The notes under the pieces were generated by a model. The model saw only the letters and a program-made list of their open reading frames with translations, was not told where the DNA came from and ran no database searches. This document shows, one piece after another, positions 1 to 11,945 of a stretch of DNA of 64,000 nucleotides. Source of the DNA: Aselliscus stoliczkanus (taxonomy: Eukaryota; Chordata; Mammalia; Chiroptera; Hipposideridae); the NCBI GenBank assembly GCA_033961575.1, contig CM066727.1, positions 121,632,434 to 121,696,433 of the forward strand, in the 5' to 3' direction. The position numbers were made by a program, and so were the translations under genes. The stretch's first letter is position 1. Each line of letters starts with the position of its first letter.

Positions 1-300
1 GCAATTTCCACATTTAGAGAATACCCGCATTCTTTGGCTCATGGCCACCTTCCTTTATCTTCAAAGACAGTGACAGTGAGTCAAGTCCTTCTTCCTTCAC
101 ATCCCCTGACCTATCCTACTTCCTCTCTTCCCTTTAAAGGGCTCATGTAACTAATTTAGGCCCACGTAGGTAATCCAAAATAATCTCCCCATTCCAAGGT
201 CCTCAACTTAATTGCATCTGCAAAATCTCTTTTGCCAGGCAAGAACATATATTTACAGGTTCAGGTGATTAGTTGCTGGATTCTAACACAAAAAGCACTA
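1..300 (-). mobile_element. MLT1-type MaLR LTR, partial, antisense
   Basis: On the plus strand this reads like the reverse complement of an MLT1 LTR. Landmarks in the right order are ATTCTTTGGCTCATGGCC, TAATCCAAAATAATCTCCCC, a CCTCAACTTAATTGCATCTG segment and ACAGGTTCAGGTGATTAG. The left part is cut by the window edge. MaLR LTRs are remnants of non-autonomous ERVL-related retroelements; this one is old and diverged. The subfamily is not assigned. Confidence 0.6.
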
Positions 301-411
301 CGAAAATACAAAGTTTCGCAAACATCCAGAGGCATTATTACTGGAGAACATGTACTGGCACTAAAAAAGGTTTTAATTCTTTTACAGACACAATTTAATT
401 AAATTGAGGGG

Positions 412-414
<3 letters not shown>

Positions 415-457
<43 letters not shown>
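415..457. repeat. (TG)n microsatellite
   Basis: About 21 uninterrupted TG units followed by a G run. It lies just outside the MLT1-type remnant. The length makes it likely to be polymorphic. Confidence 0.97.
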
Positions 458-458
<1 letters not shown>

Positions 459-660
459 GGGGGGGTTAGATCTTTTAAAAACGTGTTGAGTTTCTATGAA
501 AAAGAAATTTTGCAAATGTAAAACATTTTCATTTCTTCCAGCCATGACCTTTTTTTCCATCACATACTACTCATTCTTCAATACCTGGCTTAAATAGTAT
601 AAATTTACATTTTAAAAGATTTCTGAAGCAATATAATTATGGATATAGGGGAATATTTTA

Positions 661-1330
661 AAGTGTTTTATTAAATATAGCTAACATACAATATTATATT
701 AGTTTCAGAGGTACACAAAAGTTATTTAAAATTTATATTCCTAAAGAAGCAATCACCATAAGTCCAGCAACCATCTGACACCGTACCACACTATCACAAT
801 ATTATTGGCTATATTCCCTGTGCTTTACATTACATCCCCATGTATTATTTGTTTTATACCCAGAAATTTGAACCTCTTATTTCCCTTCACCTTTTTCACC
901 CTTTAAAAATTTTTCAATTACAGTTGACATTCAGTATTATTTTATATTAATTTCAGGTGTACAGCATACTGGTTAAACACTTATATAAGAAGTGCTCACC
1001 CTGGGGCGGCCAGTTAGCTCAGTTGGTTACAGCGCAATGCTCATAACACCAAGATTACCGGTTCAATCCCCATATGGGCCACTGAGATGCACCCTCCACA
1101 ACTAGATTGGCACTATATAGTTACTATCATAATATTATTATATTTCCTATGCTTTATTTTACATCCCCATGACTATTCTGTAACTGCCAATTTGTATTTC
1201 TTAATCCCTTCAACTTTTCATCCTGACCCCCAAACCCTCTCCCATCTATCACCCCAATAAATCTAGTACCCATCTGACACCATAGTTATTACAATTACTC
1301 ACTATACTCCTTATGCTATGCTGGATATAG
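661..1330 (-). mobile_element. L1 5'-UTR-like block in two diverged copies, antisense
   Basis: Two related stretches follow one another, about 661-900 and about 905-1330. Each shows an ACAnTTnACATnCAnTATTAT start, a TTAnTTTCAG-GTACA motif, ACCATCTGACACC, a TATTCCnTnTGCTnTnnnTTACATCCCCATG segment and a run ending in CTTCACCTTTTCACC-like sequence. This matches by memory the 5' control region of L1 elements in several placental orders, read in reverse. The second copy is split by a SINE at 1003-1110. No ORF1 follows, so the source L1 is lost or truncated. Confidence 0.55.
1003..1110 (+). mobile_element. tRNA-Ile-derived SINE, monomer form
   Basis: The head CAGTTAGCTCAGTTGGTTA matches the 5' half of mammalian tRNA-Ile(AAU) closely, and GGTTCAATCCCCATATGGGC matches its B box and acceptor arm. 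A short tail CCCTCCACAACTAGATTG follows; the same tail occurs in the composite and long SINEs of this window. The element interrupts L1-derived sequence. No poly-A tract remains. It is a tRNA pseudogene-derived retroposon, not a functional tRNA, because the acceptor stem is mismatched and extra tail is present. Confidence 0.8.
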
Positions 1331-1605
1331 GGGAATTTTAAACTAGGACAAATATTATATGAAGCTTTAATTTTTGAACTGTTACTAAAATAGACAATAT
1401 TCTAAGGAAAGCAATTGATCTAAATATAAAATTAAAATTACTGCCTTAGACTGTTTCCAAAAAAGGCATGGAACCTACATGATTTAGAGATTAAATTTTT
1501 TCAATTCTTAAACTTGAGAAAAATGGAAAGCTACCCAATTCATTTAGTGATATTTACGATTCATGAATTCCAAATCTGACAAAAATAGCTCCCCCCACAT
1601 CCCCA

Positions 1606-1945
1606 TTCTTAGTCATCCAGTCTGCTATAACAAAAATACCACAGAGGAGGTGACTTAAACAGCATTGATTCCTCACAGTTCTGGCGGCTGGGAAGTTCAG
1701 GATCAAGGCACAAGCTGATCCTGTGTAGGGTGACAACACTTTTCCTGGTTGGCTGCTTTCTCTTGTGTACTCACCTGGTGGACAGCAAATCCTCTCTCTA
1801 GTGTTTCTCCTTCATGCTGTCTCCACCCTCATGACTTTCTTACTTCCCAAAGGTCTTGCCTCCTAATACCATCGCCATGCATTTGGGAGTTAGTATTCCA
1901 ATATATGAATTTGAGGGGGATATAAACATTCGTTCCATAACACAC
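1606..1945 (-). mobile_element. MST/MLT1-type MaLR LTR, antisense
   Basis: Read in reverse it matches the MST/MLT1 LTR plan. The left part has CTGCTATAACAAAAATACCAC, then CTTAAACA, then CTCACAGTTCTGG, and the right part has CTCCTAATACCATC, ATATGAATTTGAGGGGG and TTCCATAACA. About 340 bp and nearly complete. An old solo LTR; terminal duplications are not recognisable. Confidence 0.75.
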
Positions 1946-2489
1946 CTCTGAAAGATTATAGCCGAATATTACATATAAATACAGATATTAAAAGACCAGC
2001 ACCTCAAACTCATTACTATACTAGTATTAAAAGAATATTACACTGCGAACAAGTACAGTAAATATAAAATAAAAGGATATTTCAATATTAGAACAAAAAC
2101 TTATCACCTTAATAAGGCAAAAGCTAAATAGAATGTGATTCTTTCAATAGATTAAACTTTTCTTAAGTGTTTTACTCATTCTTCTAAAAACTAATATATG
2201 TTTCTCAAAACTACCAGTTTCATGCTTAATGATGGAATAAAACAGCAGGATGATCAAATATAACTAAATAATCATATCCTTTTCCTCAAGTGATCCCATG
2301 TATATGCAGATAAACATGCTTTCCAAGTGTTAATGTATTCCCATAAATGCCAGAAAGAACATAAAGTTGTTTAAAACTATCAGTGTTATTTATTATTGCT
2401 CTGGTTGCTTTATTCAATAAAATAACACAGGACAAAGAAGATTATATGTAAGTTCTATAAGTCATTTTATATAGTTGGAGTTTATAGTG
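1946..2489. other. Unassigned AT-rich sequence
   Basis: No coding frame of note, RNA gene or recognisable repeat. Only AT-rich diverged DNA is seen. Confidence 0.5.
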
Positions 2490-2870
2490 TCTCTCATGGT
2501 ATAACTATTTTCCATGATGTTTTTACTTAAATTCTAGTTTTTCAGATGTTAAAATTGCTATATTGCCTCATCATTTACACATACATTATTAACGTACCAT
2601 TTTCCACCAATTTATGTTCAACTTTGGAATGCTTTTGTATTAAATTTTATAAAATATATATCCCTTAATCATATTTAACCCAATATATGAATTTTTTCAT
2701 TTATTTATTAATTGTAACTCATTTATATTTATTGCAATTACTCTTATATTAGTACTTACTTTTTCAAGCCTTTATTTCACATACATATTTTAAAATTTAC
2801 TGTTTTCTTATTTATCCTTGCCTACATTCCATTGTATTTTCCTCTGCTGTTTTTATAGTTATAGGTTTTA
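2490..2870 (-). mobile_element. Old L1 fragment, antisense (ORF2 endonuclease region)
   Basis: T-rich sequence with the order typical of reversed L1 ORF2: CATGGTATAACTATTTTCCATG, later CCATTTATTTATTAATTGTA and a run of short T-rich words ending near 2870. Heavily diverged; the assignment rests on word order from memory. Not coding. Confidence 0.4.
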
Positions 2871-2872
2871 TA

Positions 2873-3290
2873 CTTTCATTCATTTTTCAACAAGTATTTG
2901 CTGAATACTTATACATGCCAAGCACTGTTCTAGGCAGTAGAGATATATCAGTGAACCAGTTGAAAAACTGACTAATAAGAATAAGACCTACAACAAAAAA
3001 TAAATCATAAATATATATTATGTCAGGATCAATCATTGCTATAGAGAGAAAGAAAGCTAGAAAAAGGCATTAGGACATGTTAAGAGGAGGAGGTGCTATT
3101 GTTTTAATAGGGTGATCGGCCTTTCCAAGAATGTGACATTTGAACAGAAATCTGAAAAAAATGGAAGGAGTGAGGCATTCAGATATTTGGGAGAGGAGAA
3201 AAAGTGAGAGACAACAAAGAGCTGGTATAGCTGAAGTGATGTGTAAGGTTGGATTGCAAAGATGAATTGGGAGAGAGAGAAAGAGACTAA
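2873..3290 (+). repeat. Ancient interspersed repeat, family not assigned
   Basis: Begins with the common mammalian string CAAGTATTTGCTGAATACTT and GCCAAGCACTGTTCTAGGCA, followed by AGAGATATATCAGTGAACCA and, further on, GGGTGATCGGCCTTTCCAAG and GTGACATTTGAACAGAAATCTG-like words. This order is shared by a widespread old mammalian repeat. I cannot say which named family it is. Confidence 0.5.
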
Positions 3291-3639
3291 ATCAGAATTC
3301 TCCTGCATTAACTGTTGTTACTGGAGTCCACCCTCCAAGAGTTCTTGTCTAACAGCACTTAAGCTTGGTAAATTTTAGAACTAGATGCCTCATAACATCC
3401 TCTCAATCTACTTCTTATTTCAACAATTACAGCAAAAGCAAGTTATTTGCAGATTAAACTAAACAGTAGCTTACTCTCTCACCTTCTTCCTTGGACTTCT
3501 TCCTCTGACATCAATGTGTTCAGTGTGTCCAGACACCTACCTGGCTTCCTGCATGTGCAGCCTGAAGGTGGCAAGGATCTCACAACCCATTGGTTAATCT
3601 CTTTTGACTAAGGGAAGAAAGTCAGTATGTAAATCTTTT

Positions 3640-3885
3640 CTTCAATCAATACTTGGGTGAGCAATTCCAAAGTACATTGTACACAGCTTCTTTTAGGATC
3701 CTGCAGAATCCAGTCCAGCTGCCCCCGAGCTTGGCAAATTCCAGAATGTATCCTCGCCTTGGCTTTCCCTTTATCTGCATTTCCCTCTCCCCAGTATCCT
3801 TCTCTTTTTCCTGGGTCACTTGCCAAAATAAACTAACTGCATGAAAACTCTATTTCCCCGTGGAGCCCAGACTAAGGTACTTCTG
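3640..3885 (+). mobile_element. LTR 3' part, unassigned ERV
   Basis: Ends with a retroviral LTR-like layout: a CACTTGCCAAAATAAACT poly-A signal context, then CTCTATTTCCCCGTGGAGCC and CCAGACTAAGG. Terminal words of the type 'CCCAnACTAAGA' are common at mammalian LTR ends. The 5' half is unclear, so the element is treated as a fragment. Confidence 0.4.
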
Positions 3886-3889
3886 GGCA

Positions 3890-4570
3890 TCTTACGTGCC
3901 TGAAAGTATCTTTATTTTCCTTCACATTTAAGTTTTGTTTTTTGTTTGCTTTGTAAAAATTTTTGTATTTTTTTCTTTAAAATGTTAAAATACATTTTCC
4001 ATTGCTTTCTTGTATTGGTGTTACTAATGAGAAGTATGAAACCAAACTAATTCTTCATTCATTTGTAGGTCATCATCTTTTTATCTCTGGATAATTTTTG
4101 AACTTATTCTTTGCCTCTGAAGTTCTTAAATTTAAGTTTAATGGATCTAGGAGTGAGGTTTTCTTACTGATCCTACCTGACACATTGAACCCTTTCAATC
4201 TGAAGTTTCATGTCTCTCTGTACTTCTGAGAAATATTTGTCCATTACTTATTCAGATTTTTCATGTATGTGTTTTTTGTTCTCCTTTCTTCTGGAGCTCC
4301 TAGTAAATAGCTTCTATTTTTGCACATCCATTCTCCATATTTCAACTCTCTCCTCAATCTTTTTCTCTCTTTGTTTTTTATTACTTCTTGAAAAACTCTT
4401 CAAAATGATCTTCAAGCTCATTTAATTTGGGTTTTCATTTATATTCCGCTTAACAAATCCACTGAATTCTTTATTTGAAAAATTATATTTTGCAAATTCT
4501 TTCTTCTTTTTGTCAAGTCAGATGACCAATTTCTCTTAACAAATTGGGACTGTGCTTGCTGCATTCTTTT
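3890..4570 (-). mobile_element. HAL1/L1-like ORF1 region, antisense
   Basis: The T-rich stretch carries, in order, a CCCTTTCAATCTGAAGTTTC, CATGTCTCTCTGTACTTCTG, TTCTTCTGGAGCTCCTAGTA and CTCAATCTTTTTCTCTC series that matches reversed HAL1/L1M ORF1 as remembered. Frames are broken by stops. Old relic. Confidence 0.45.
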
Positions 4571-7046
4571 CAGAAGTCTTTTAGTTACATGAAACTGAGG
4601 ATCCAGGCAAATAAAGCGCCTTAAAAAAAAAAATTGTTTGTCTTCCCATATTTTGTATGGATCACGTGGTCTTGCTCATCGAGCAAATCTGATTCTCCCT
4701 GCACACCAAATATTTATTGATTGGCGACTTACTATGTGTCAGGCATTCTACCCATTCATTACCAGGTTACAATGCACAAGATGAAGTCCCTGCTTTCAGT
4801 TTTCTACTTGCTCATGGTGTCTGGCCCTCATAATTTGTTATACCTCATAGTCATTCAGCTGATCTGCTGGTATGTCTCTATATATTTTTACTTCAAATTC
4901 CCAGGAGAACTGTAATCCACTGATTCACTCTGGGTCATAGTATATAAATTAGTAACTCCTGCATCTGGTGCATGCCACATCCAACAAAACATGGACAAAT
5001 GTAGTCACCTACTGAAGGACTTTGCAGATAGTAAAGGTAATAGGTGAGAAATATCTTCATGGAAGAGGTCAAACATGAGAAGGTGGCAAAACATGGTTAG
5101 AACCTTCACATTATAATATAAATTTAATCTCTAAATCATATAGGTCCTATGCCTTTTTTTGGAAACAGCTTTTGAGAGCATCATTTTGATCATTACAGAA
5201 TGGAGTGATCTGGACTTGGGAACAGGAAAAACAGAAAAGAATGCTTAGATATTTCCTACAAATCACAGCTGCAGAGTGCTTTATTCAAGAAAAATGGTTA
5301 GAAGCTGTTTTTGCCCTGGATTTTAAATTGTGAAGATACCAAGAATCAAGATATCAATAATAGTTAGTGTCTATTTGAGCAGGGTAGCCAAAAAACAAAC
5401 ACTGCTAAACAAATTTCAAAACACAGGCTTTCAAATGAAGAGACCAGTGATTTATTTTCCTAAATGACTTACAGCACAAAATGTCCTCCCCCACTTTCCC
5501 CACAACACCAACAATGCTATACAAAGCCCAACACCAATTTTGAAATCCACATCAGAGAGAGTGACATGAATAAAAATGTAGACAACATAAGCACCATATT
5601 TTAAGCTGATGCTTGATTTGTTACATGCTTTTGTTAGATCTTTATAAAAATGACTTTTATATTCACTTTGGAATGGTTTTATTCATTTTTATACTAGGTT
5701 AAATCAAGAGAAAAAAGGATCAATTTAAACGTAGAGAAAAGAAATTCTAAAGTATGCATTGATTCAATTCAGTAAATGTTTTTAAGCACTAATTTTTTAT
5801 TGGAAAATTTATCTGAGGTTTAGAACTCAGAACTTAAATGCTACAAAGACAAATAAACTACAGTGTTTCCTCAGCTTCTTTGAGATATAAATTTGTCAGC
5901 CTGTGTAATGGTTACCCTATCTAAAAAATCTAGTCAATTTAATTTTCTTAAGCAAATATCAATTTAACCCCTTAAGGAAATAGCACTAGCTAGCTTTAGG
6001 AATTTTCTCTAAACTTTAGTTAAGTTTTTCACAGCACATGCCAATATGTTAGGCAGAAAACAGTATAGCAGACCTATAAAAACTTCATCATTGCATTCTT
6101 GAGTTACTTAGCTCTGTATGTAGGATGCAAGAGAGCACTGAGATATCAGCAGTTCATTCTGACTTTTTCAAGGCATCACAGCATACCAATACCTATGCCC
6201 CCCCTAGCTAATTATCATCATTATAATTGTAAATATAATTTTAATTCCAACATGTATTACTGCAGGGAGAGAAATCAGGGGCAAGTATCCAACGTAGGGG
6301 GCAATGGTACAGACAGCAGTGATATAATGTAGATAGAAGGGAAAATAAGAAAAGGAAGACAACGACAAGTCAACGAAGGACCTAGTTGGAGAAGACAGAA
6401 TGTTAAATAAAGTATTTAGACTCAAGCAAAATGACCAAGTGAGAAATGGGTTAATCAAACCAGTATACAACAGACCTGGAACTAAGTAATGACCCAGCAA
6501 TCAGCAGAGTTAAAAGAATAGCACATGTGATGCCCTGCCGAGCCATAAGAAGTTTATGTAAAAAATGCTTAGGTACCAAGTGCTTGAGGCTAGGATTGGT
6601 TTTAGAGACATGAAAATAAATTTAAACATCACTGGTTTTTAGGAGAATAGAGACACAGACCTGGGAAATTAGTATGCCCTGGTATTGTGAATTAAAATAT
6701 ATACACTGTCAGGACTGGGTTTACGTTTACGGTCGTTACTCAGGTTACTTAGGTTTCCTTTATCATCGTACCTTAAATTTCCTTACAGGGAAGGTAACAA
6801 CCAAATGAGTTGGACAGTGCACTGAAGGTATTTCACCAAATCAGAGAGTTTAATTCCACAAAACTATAGGTTATCTCACATTCTCAATAGGGACAACATT
6901 TTCTTCAAAGGAGGAAACTTTAGTTCTTTGGGACTGAAAAAAGTCTTAGCCTTTTTATATGTAAAGCACAAATCACATACAGTACATAAACAGATATAAA
7001 GTATAACTGCGGTGTTAAATTTTTATTGAGCGGGGCTTAGATTGGA
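4571..7046. other. Mostly unassigned sequence
   Basis: At 4705-4800 a short piece (AATATTTATTGATTGGCG, CTTACTATGTGTCAGGCA) belongs to the same kind of old repeat as 2873-3290. The rest shows no repeat or coding signal I can support. Frames near 6,100-6,500 on both strands lack recognisable motifs and overlap each other, so I read them as chance. Confidence 0.5.
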
Positions 7047-7366
7047 ATTTTATGTCCCCTTAAAATGCGTATGTAGAAACACTCAATCCCCAAGGGGGAT
7101 GATTTGAAGGTGGGGCCTTTGGGAGTCCATTGGGCCATGAGGTGGAGCCCTTGGGAATGGGATCAGTGCTTTCCTAAAAGATCCCTGGAGAGTCCCCTCC
7201 CCTCTCCTCTGTAGGTTACAGCGGTCTATGAACCAGAAAGTGGCAAATCTGCTGAGGCCTTGATCTCGGAATTTGCATCCCCCCCAGAACGATGGAATAT
7301 ACATTTCTGTAGTTTATAAACTACCCAGAATATGGTACTCTGTTACAGAAGCCTGACAGGACTAAA
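7047..7366 (+). mobile_element. MLT1/MST-type MaLR LTR
   Basis: Plus-strand order matches: GGAATTTTATGTCCCCTTAA, then GGTGGGGCCTTTGGGAG, GGGCCATGAGGTGGAGCC, a GGGATCAGTGCTTTCCT segment, AGGCCTTGATCTCGGA, TTTCTGTAGTTTATAAACTA and a terminal ACAGAAGCCTGACAGGACTA. About 320 bp, close to complete. Open frames on its reverse strand are by-products. Confidence 0.75.
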
Positions 7367-9889
7367 ATAGGTGTGGGCAGTTAGGAAAAAAATGGCTTTA
7401 AAAAGCTCCTTATGAAGGTGGTAGTAAAAAGTAAATTGAGACACTGACATATGAATTAATTCTGGGGTTATATACATAGAATAAATTAAATAACACATGT
7501 AACAAATGAGTACATTATAGTACACCCTCCATTGGTAGTTTTTTAAAAAATTCAGAGCTAAAAATAGACTTTTAAATACTTTTTCATTAAATTATGTATT
7601 TAAAACTATAATTACCTAAGAAAAATCCTGCTATTGATAAAAATGATTTGGTTTTACATTTCATAATATCAGCTTAAACAAGCACTATTTTGTTTTGTTT
7701 TTTTTACTCAGAAAAACAAGTTTTAGTATATAAATAAACTTCTCAAAAGGACTTAAGATTTACTCTCTTAAGGTAAACACCCTGATATATCTCAATTATC
7801 CCTTCTATTTAAAGATCATATAAAGATGTCAGTCTCTCTTGAGGTAATAGCAACTTCCACATATGAATTCATGTGATCATCTTATTTGAAAGCCTTCTAT
7901 GTCTGGTTATTTCATTCTCCTACTGCGTACGCCTCACCTCCCTTAACTTTCTGACCTGTGTCTGATGTTCCTTTTACTTAGTAAAAGTTACCCTAATTTA
8001 AACTTTTAAACATCCTTTGGGGGCAAAAAAAAAAAAAAAATCAGGTCAGTGAAAAGAAATGTCTCAGAAAAACCAATAATCTTTCTCTTGTTGCCCTACC
8101 TATCCTAGCTGCCTTCTGTGAACAATCAGTAAAGGAAACGAAATTTCTGGTTTGCATGCTTTAGGAGTAGAAACTTGATGACAGTTTCCCTAAGTTTATC
8201 TTCATTCAACAGAATTTCTGAGCTGAATATCTTATGAAAGCCAAAATTGATTTTATTGAAGTATGGTTCACAAAAGAGATTAAAAATCAATTGTCTTACT
8301 AATTAAGAGAGTAAGAATATCAATAAAATGATGACATTTAAATTAACTTTATTTACTGAGTGTCTACTCCAAATGAAGGTTGGAAGGTTGGAAGGATGGG
8401 AGAGTACATTTTCTAGAAGATGGTTGCAATCTGCACATTATGAATAGCTGTGAACTTTTCATTAAGAAGCTCCTTAAATTAATTAAAGGACAAATAATTA
8501 AATTCCATAGTTGGAAACCAAATTTGATTTAAACAACAAGAAAGCATTTAACTTTTTCCCATTTATAATGTACTTTCAAACATTCATGTATTCCCAACTT
8601 GAAAAATTTGACGTTATCACAAAATGATTAAACAAACATTGAAAGAAACAGAGTGAATACAATAAAAAAAGGGCTTCAACTAAGGAAAAGCAATGAATTA
8701 TTGATTTTTTATGTTGCTCTAATTTGTAGTAGCATGGGGTTAAAGTCTAAGAACTTTTTACACTGATTTTTTCCTAACTACCTAAAATGGGTTTCCTTAA
8801 ATGAAAACTCAGTTCTTTAGGAGTTATCATCATAAGATGATTTATTTTTAAACAGGAGAATAAAAAGAAAATAACCATTTGGATGAAGGAATTGTTTGAA
8901 CACAAATCTGGGTTCTATTGAAACTCTCCAGCATATTAAGTTTGTTAACCACAAAATGACACAGTGATTACATCAAAATTACCTAACCAAAAATTCTAGG
9001 TCAAAACTAGCTATTTTACAGAATTTGCTCGTGTATGAGATTTATTTTAGAAGTGTGTTTTGCCAAGTTTTGCCAAGTCCTTGTCATCCCCAAGTTGATA
9101 CACATAGTAATGATCCCTAAAGGGTTGGAAGCAAAAGCTAACCTAAATTTTATTTTATTTCTAAGATTCCTGTCACTTGTTGGGGCTGGGGGAAACTGTG
9201 GAGAAGAAAGCAAAATTAAAAAGAAAAAAATAGCCTCGGCTTTTTCCCCACTGAAGTTCTGTGAGTTCCAGAGAAGGTTAGGCCAGTTTGAGGCATGAGG
9301 GGGAAATGTACTTCTTTTTTTGTAAGATGTGCACAGCTCACTATATTCATGTTGTCTAAGCTATGTTTTCTGATCATAGTTAACCTGATATTTCTTATGG
9401 CCTTTAACACTTTAACTACCATCTTCATACACTTCCAGCACTTCTTTCCTTTTTGTACTTGATTTTTCCCATCAGCGGCCTTGTTTATCTTGCCCTATTG
9501 TCAAAGTATGGAATACCTACTTCTGTATGTTTCTGAAAAATGTTTGCTTTTGCTGATATCACTGAAGCTGAAATAGGGTCAATAGCAGATCAAAAGGCCT
9601 CCCTGTCTGTTAACAATCAGGTTATTCTTGAAAAGAACAATGGGCCCAGGCTCCAAGAGTAATAGAGAAAAGGGATCCATTAACACCAATGACCAATAAA
9701 CATGTATAAAAAATACTCATCTTCTTCAATAAGAAAAAAAAGAAAGTTTATGTATATATATAGATAGATCTATAGAGAGAGAGAGATAGACAGATAGGTA
9801 ATGTTCTTTTTAATGAGAAAAATGGAGCGGGCAAAAAGTCATCACAAAATCTCTGTATATTAGTTTTCTTCTTTATCATTTTTCTATTT
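7367..9889. other. Unassigned AT-rich sequence
   Basis: Diverged DNA with a 16-A run near 8025, a GGTTGGAA tandem word near 8380 and a mixed TA/GATA/GA simple repeat at 9751-9799. No gene or clear transposon is seen. Two opposing frames around 9016-9430 overlap each other and lack motifs. Confidence 0.5.
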
Positions 9890-10205
9890 CACAAGTTTGT
9901 AAAAACAGTATATACTAAATGTTGTGAAATAAATATAATACATACCCACTGTATAAAATAAGAATAGTAGAAATAAAATATCCCATAGTCCTACTTACCG
10001 GTCAAAGTCATCCACTGATCAATTTTCATACTTCCTTCTGATCATTTCTCTATTCATAATCAAAATTAAACACATTTTTGGGTTTCCTCTATAAGTTTAA
10101 TTCTATATCTTTTTTTCCTAATTTAATATTATAATATAAATATCTTGCTAATACACTTTCTTCCCAGATCATGCTATGCAATTATTTAAATTGAACCATA
10201 TGAAA
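9890..10205 (-). mobile_element. Probable L1M 3'-region fragment, antisense
   Basis: AT-rich words such as AAAACAGTATATACTAAATG followed by ACCGGTCAAAGTCATCCACT resemble reversed L1M 3' sequence. Divergence is high and the call is weak. Confidence 0.3.
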
Positions 10206-11685
10206 TAGTCATTTTTGTAAATCAAAATGGTCAAATATCAGAATTTGATATGGTTCTTTATAAGAAGGTATAACCTAAATCTTAGTGGTACTGAGAATGA
10301 TAATAAAACATGTTTTTTTTATGACAACATATATTACCTTTTTTTATGTTTACCTATAGGAACATCATGCAAGATGTTTAAATGTATTTAAAATAAATAG
10401 ATCCTTAAGTTTTATGAGTAGATAAAATGTCAAGGTGTCCAGTCCATTCATTTCCAGAGAATTGTTGCTCTAGAGGGAACCATGAAAGGTCAGTCACACC
10501 AAAGTTAATGGGTTCTTGTTCTGTGACCATTGTAGCCCGGTTCCATGCCAAAACTGAAGTTCAAATGCTGGTCAAGGATCTGGCAAAGATCCAAGCTACA
10601 CTGAGGATGTAACAGTTCAGTCGTTGCTATGACTCAGTGATTGGGTTCAATCAAAAACTGTCTGCACTCTCTAAATAAACTGGATTCTGCTAATAGGCAG
10701 AGCTAACCAGAAACATATTAGAGTACTCAGTAGTTTGTCTATCTCTTTAGCATCATTGGAAGGGTGCCAAAAAAGCCCAGTACTCAAAAATAGCTTTTCT
10801 ACAATTGTCTGAATTTGCCATTATTATTAAATCACTTCTTTCTGTTCCAGTTAGTATTGCCTCATCTGTGGTACTTTTAAATGTAAATATCACAGAGAGC
10901 AACACGTTAAGACATAAGCCTACTTCTGCTCCTTTCTTTGAAAAGAGGCTTACATTTCATCCAGTGATCAACCGTCTGATACTAACTTTCAGAAGTCCAG
11001 GTAATACTCAACTAATAATTGTGGTATGTCCCAGAAAATTCTTTGAATGCAGCTCAAAGTATATTTCATGGATACCTTGAATACCTCTAATTGTGGTAAT
11101 ACTGGAAACCCTTGTGGCACATACCTTTAAGGATACTTTCCTAGCCAACGCCGTTTTTAGAGCTGCCCCCATACACAGTTGGATCTTAGCAGTAGAGTTG
11201 CACTTCAGATCCTGCACTCTACTCCACAGCCAACTAAACCAACAATGGTACGTAATCAACAGACCTAAGAAAAACCACTTAGAATCTTCCTTTAGGAATA
11301 TGAAAGTGGGGCTGAATGGTGCTAGTTATTCTCTGACAGTGGAAGAATTAATGTAAACTCATGAAGTATGTCCTGACTATGATCCACCATGCTTTGGTAG
11401 AAATAAAGACAGTCAACAAAGATAGATACACAGAGAAAAACAGAGAAGAGAGGCTGTGTGGTTTCCATGAACAATTAAGACAGTGGTTCCTTCGGTAGTT
11501 TTCTAGCTCCTGATTCCAGTACTTCCTCACTGGTGCTGGACTATACTTTGAAATTGTGGGTTCCATGGGTACTATCAATCCTCACAATGTATTTCCCTTT
11601 CATTATTATGCTAATTTAAGGACATAATTAATAAATGAAACTACAAGAAAACCAGCAAAACAATACAATCAAACATTATAGAATA
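10206..11685. other. Unidentified block with medium-length frames on both strands
   Basis: Plus-strand frames at 10427-10612, 10805-11080 and 11093-11356 sit in register-shifted order, and the minus strand has 11008-11259 and 11348-11578. I recognise no domain. Composition is less AT-rich than the flanks. It could be a decayed retroviral or processed sequence. No ATG context, splice signal or poly-A tail decides the matter. Confidence 0.35.
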
Positions 11686-11835
11686 CCTATAAATGTCAGG
11701 TGACATTTTAAGTCTTCATAAGATTTTATATTTTATCTTCACAATGACCTTATGTGATAAGCCAGGATCACCTCCAAGCTCATGTCTGGCAGAACCAGAG
11801 TATGAGTCCACGTAGTTGACAATGGCTATCTAGTG
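11686..11835 (-). repeat. MIR SINE, antisense, partial
   Basis: The plus strand shows the usual reversed MIR order: a TCTTCACAATGACCTTATG core and then a CTGGCAGAACCAGAGTATGA motif equivalent to MIR 'GGCAGAGCCAGGATTCGAA'. Ancient tRNA-derived SINE relic. Confidence 0.5.
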
Positions 11836-11945
11836 TTTGACACAAGAGTGTATGCAGAGATCTGTAGAGTGTGGCATTAGTTCATCTGCATCAGAGTCAC
11901 TGAAAAAAAACCCAACAAACAGCAACAACAAAAAAACATCTCCTA

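Noticed and set aside
1003..1090. Possible functional tRNA-Ile
   Set aside because: Acceptor ends do not pair properly and SINE tail follows; it is a tRNA-derived retroposon.
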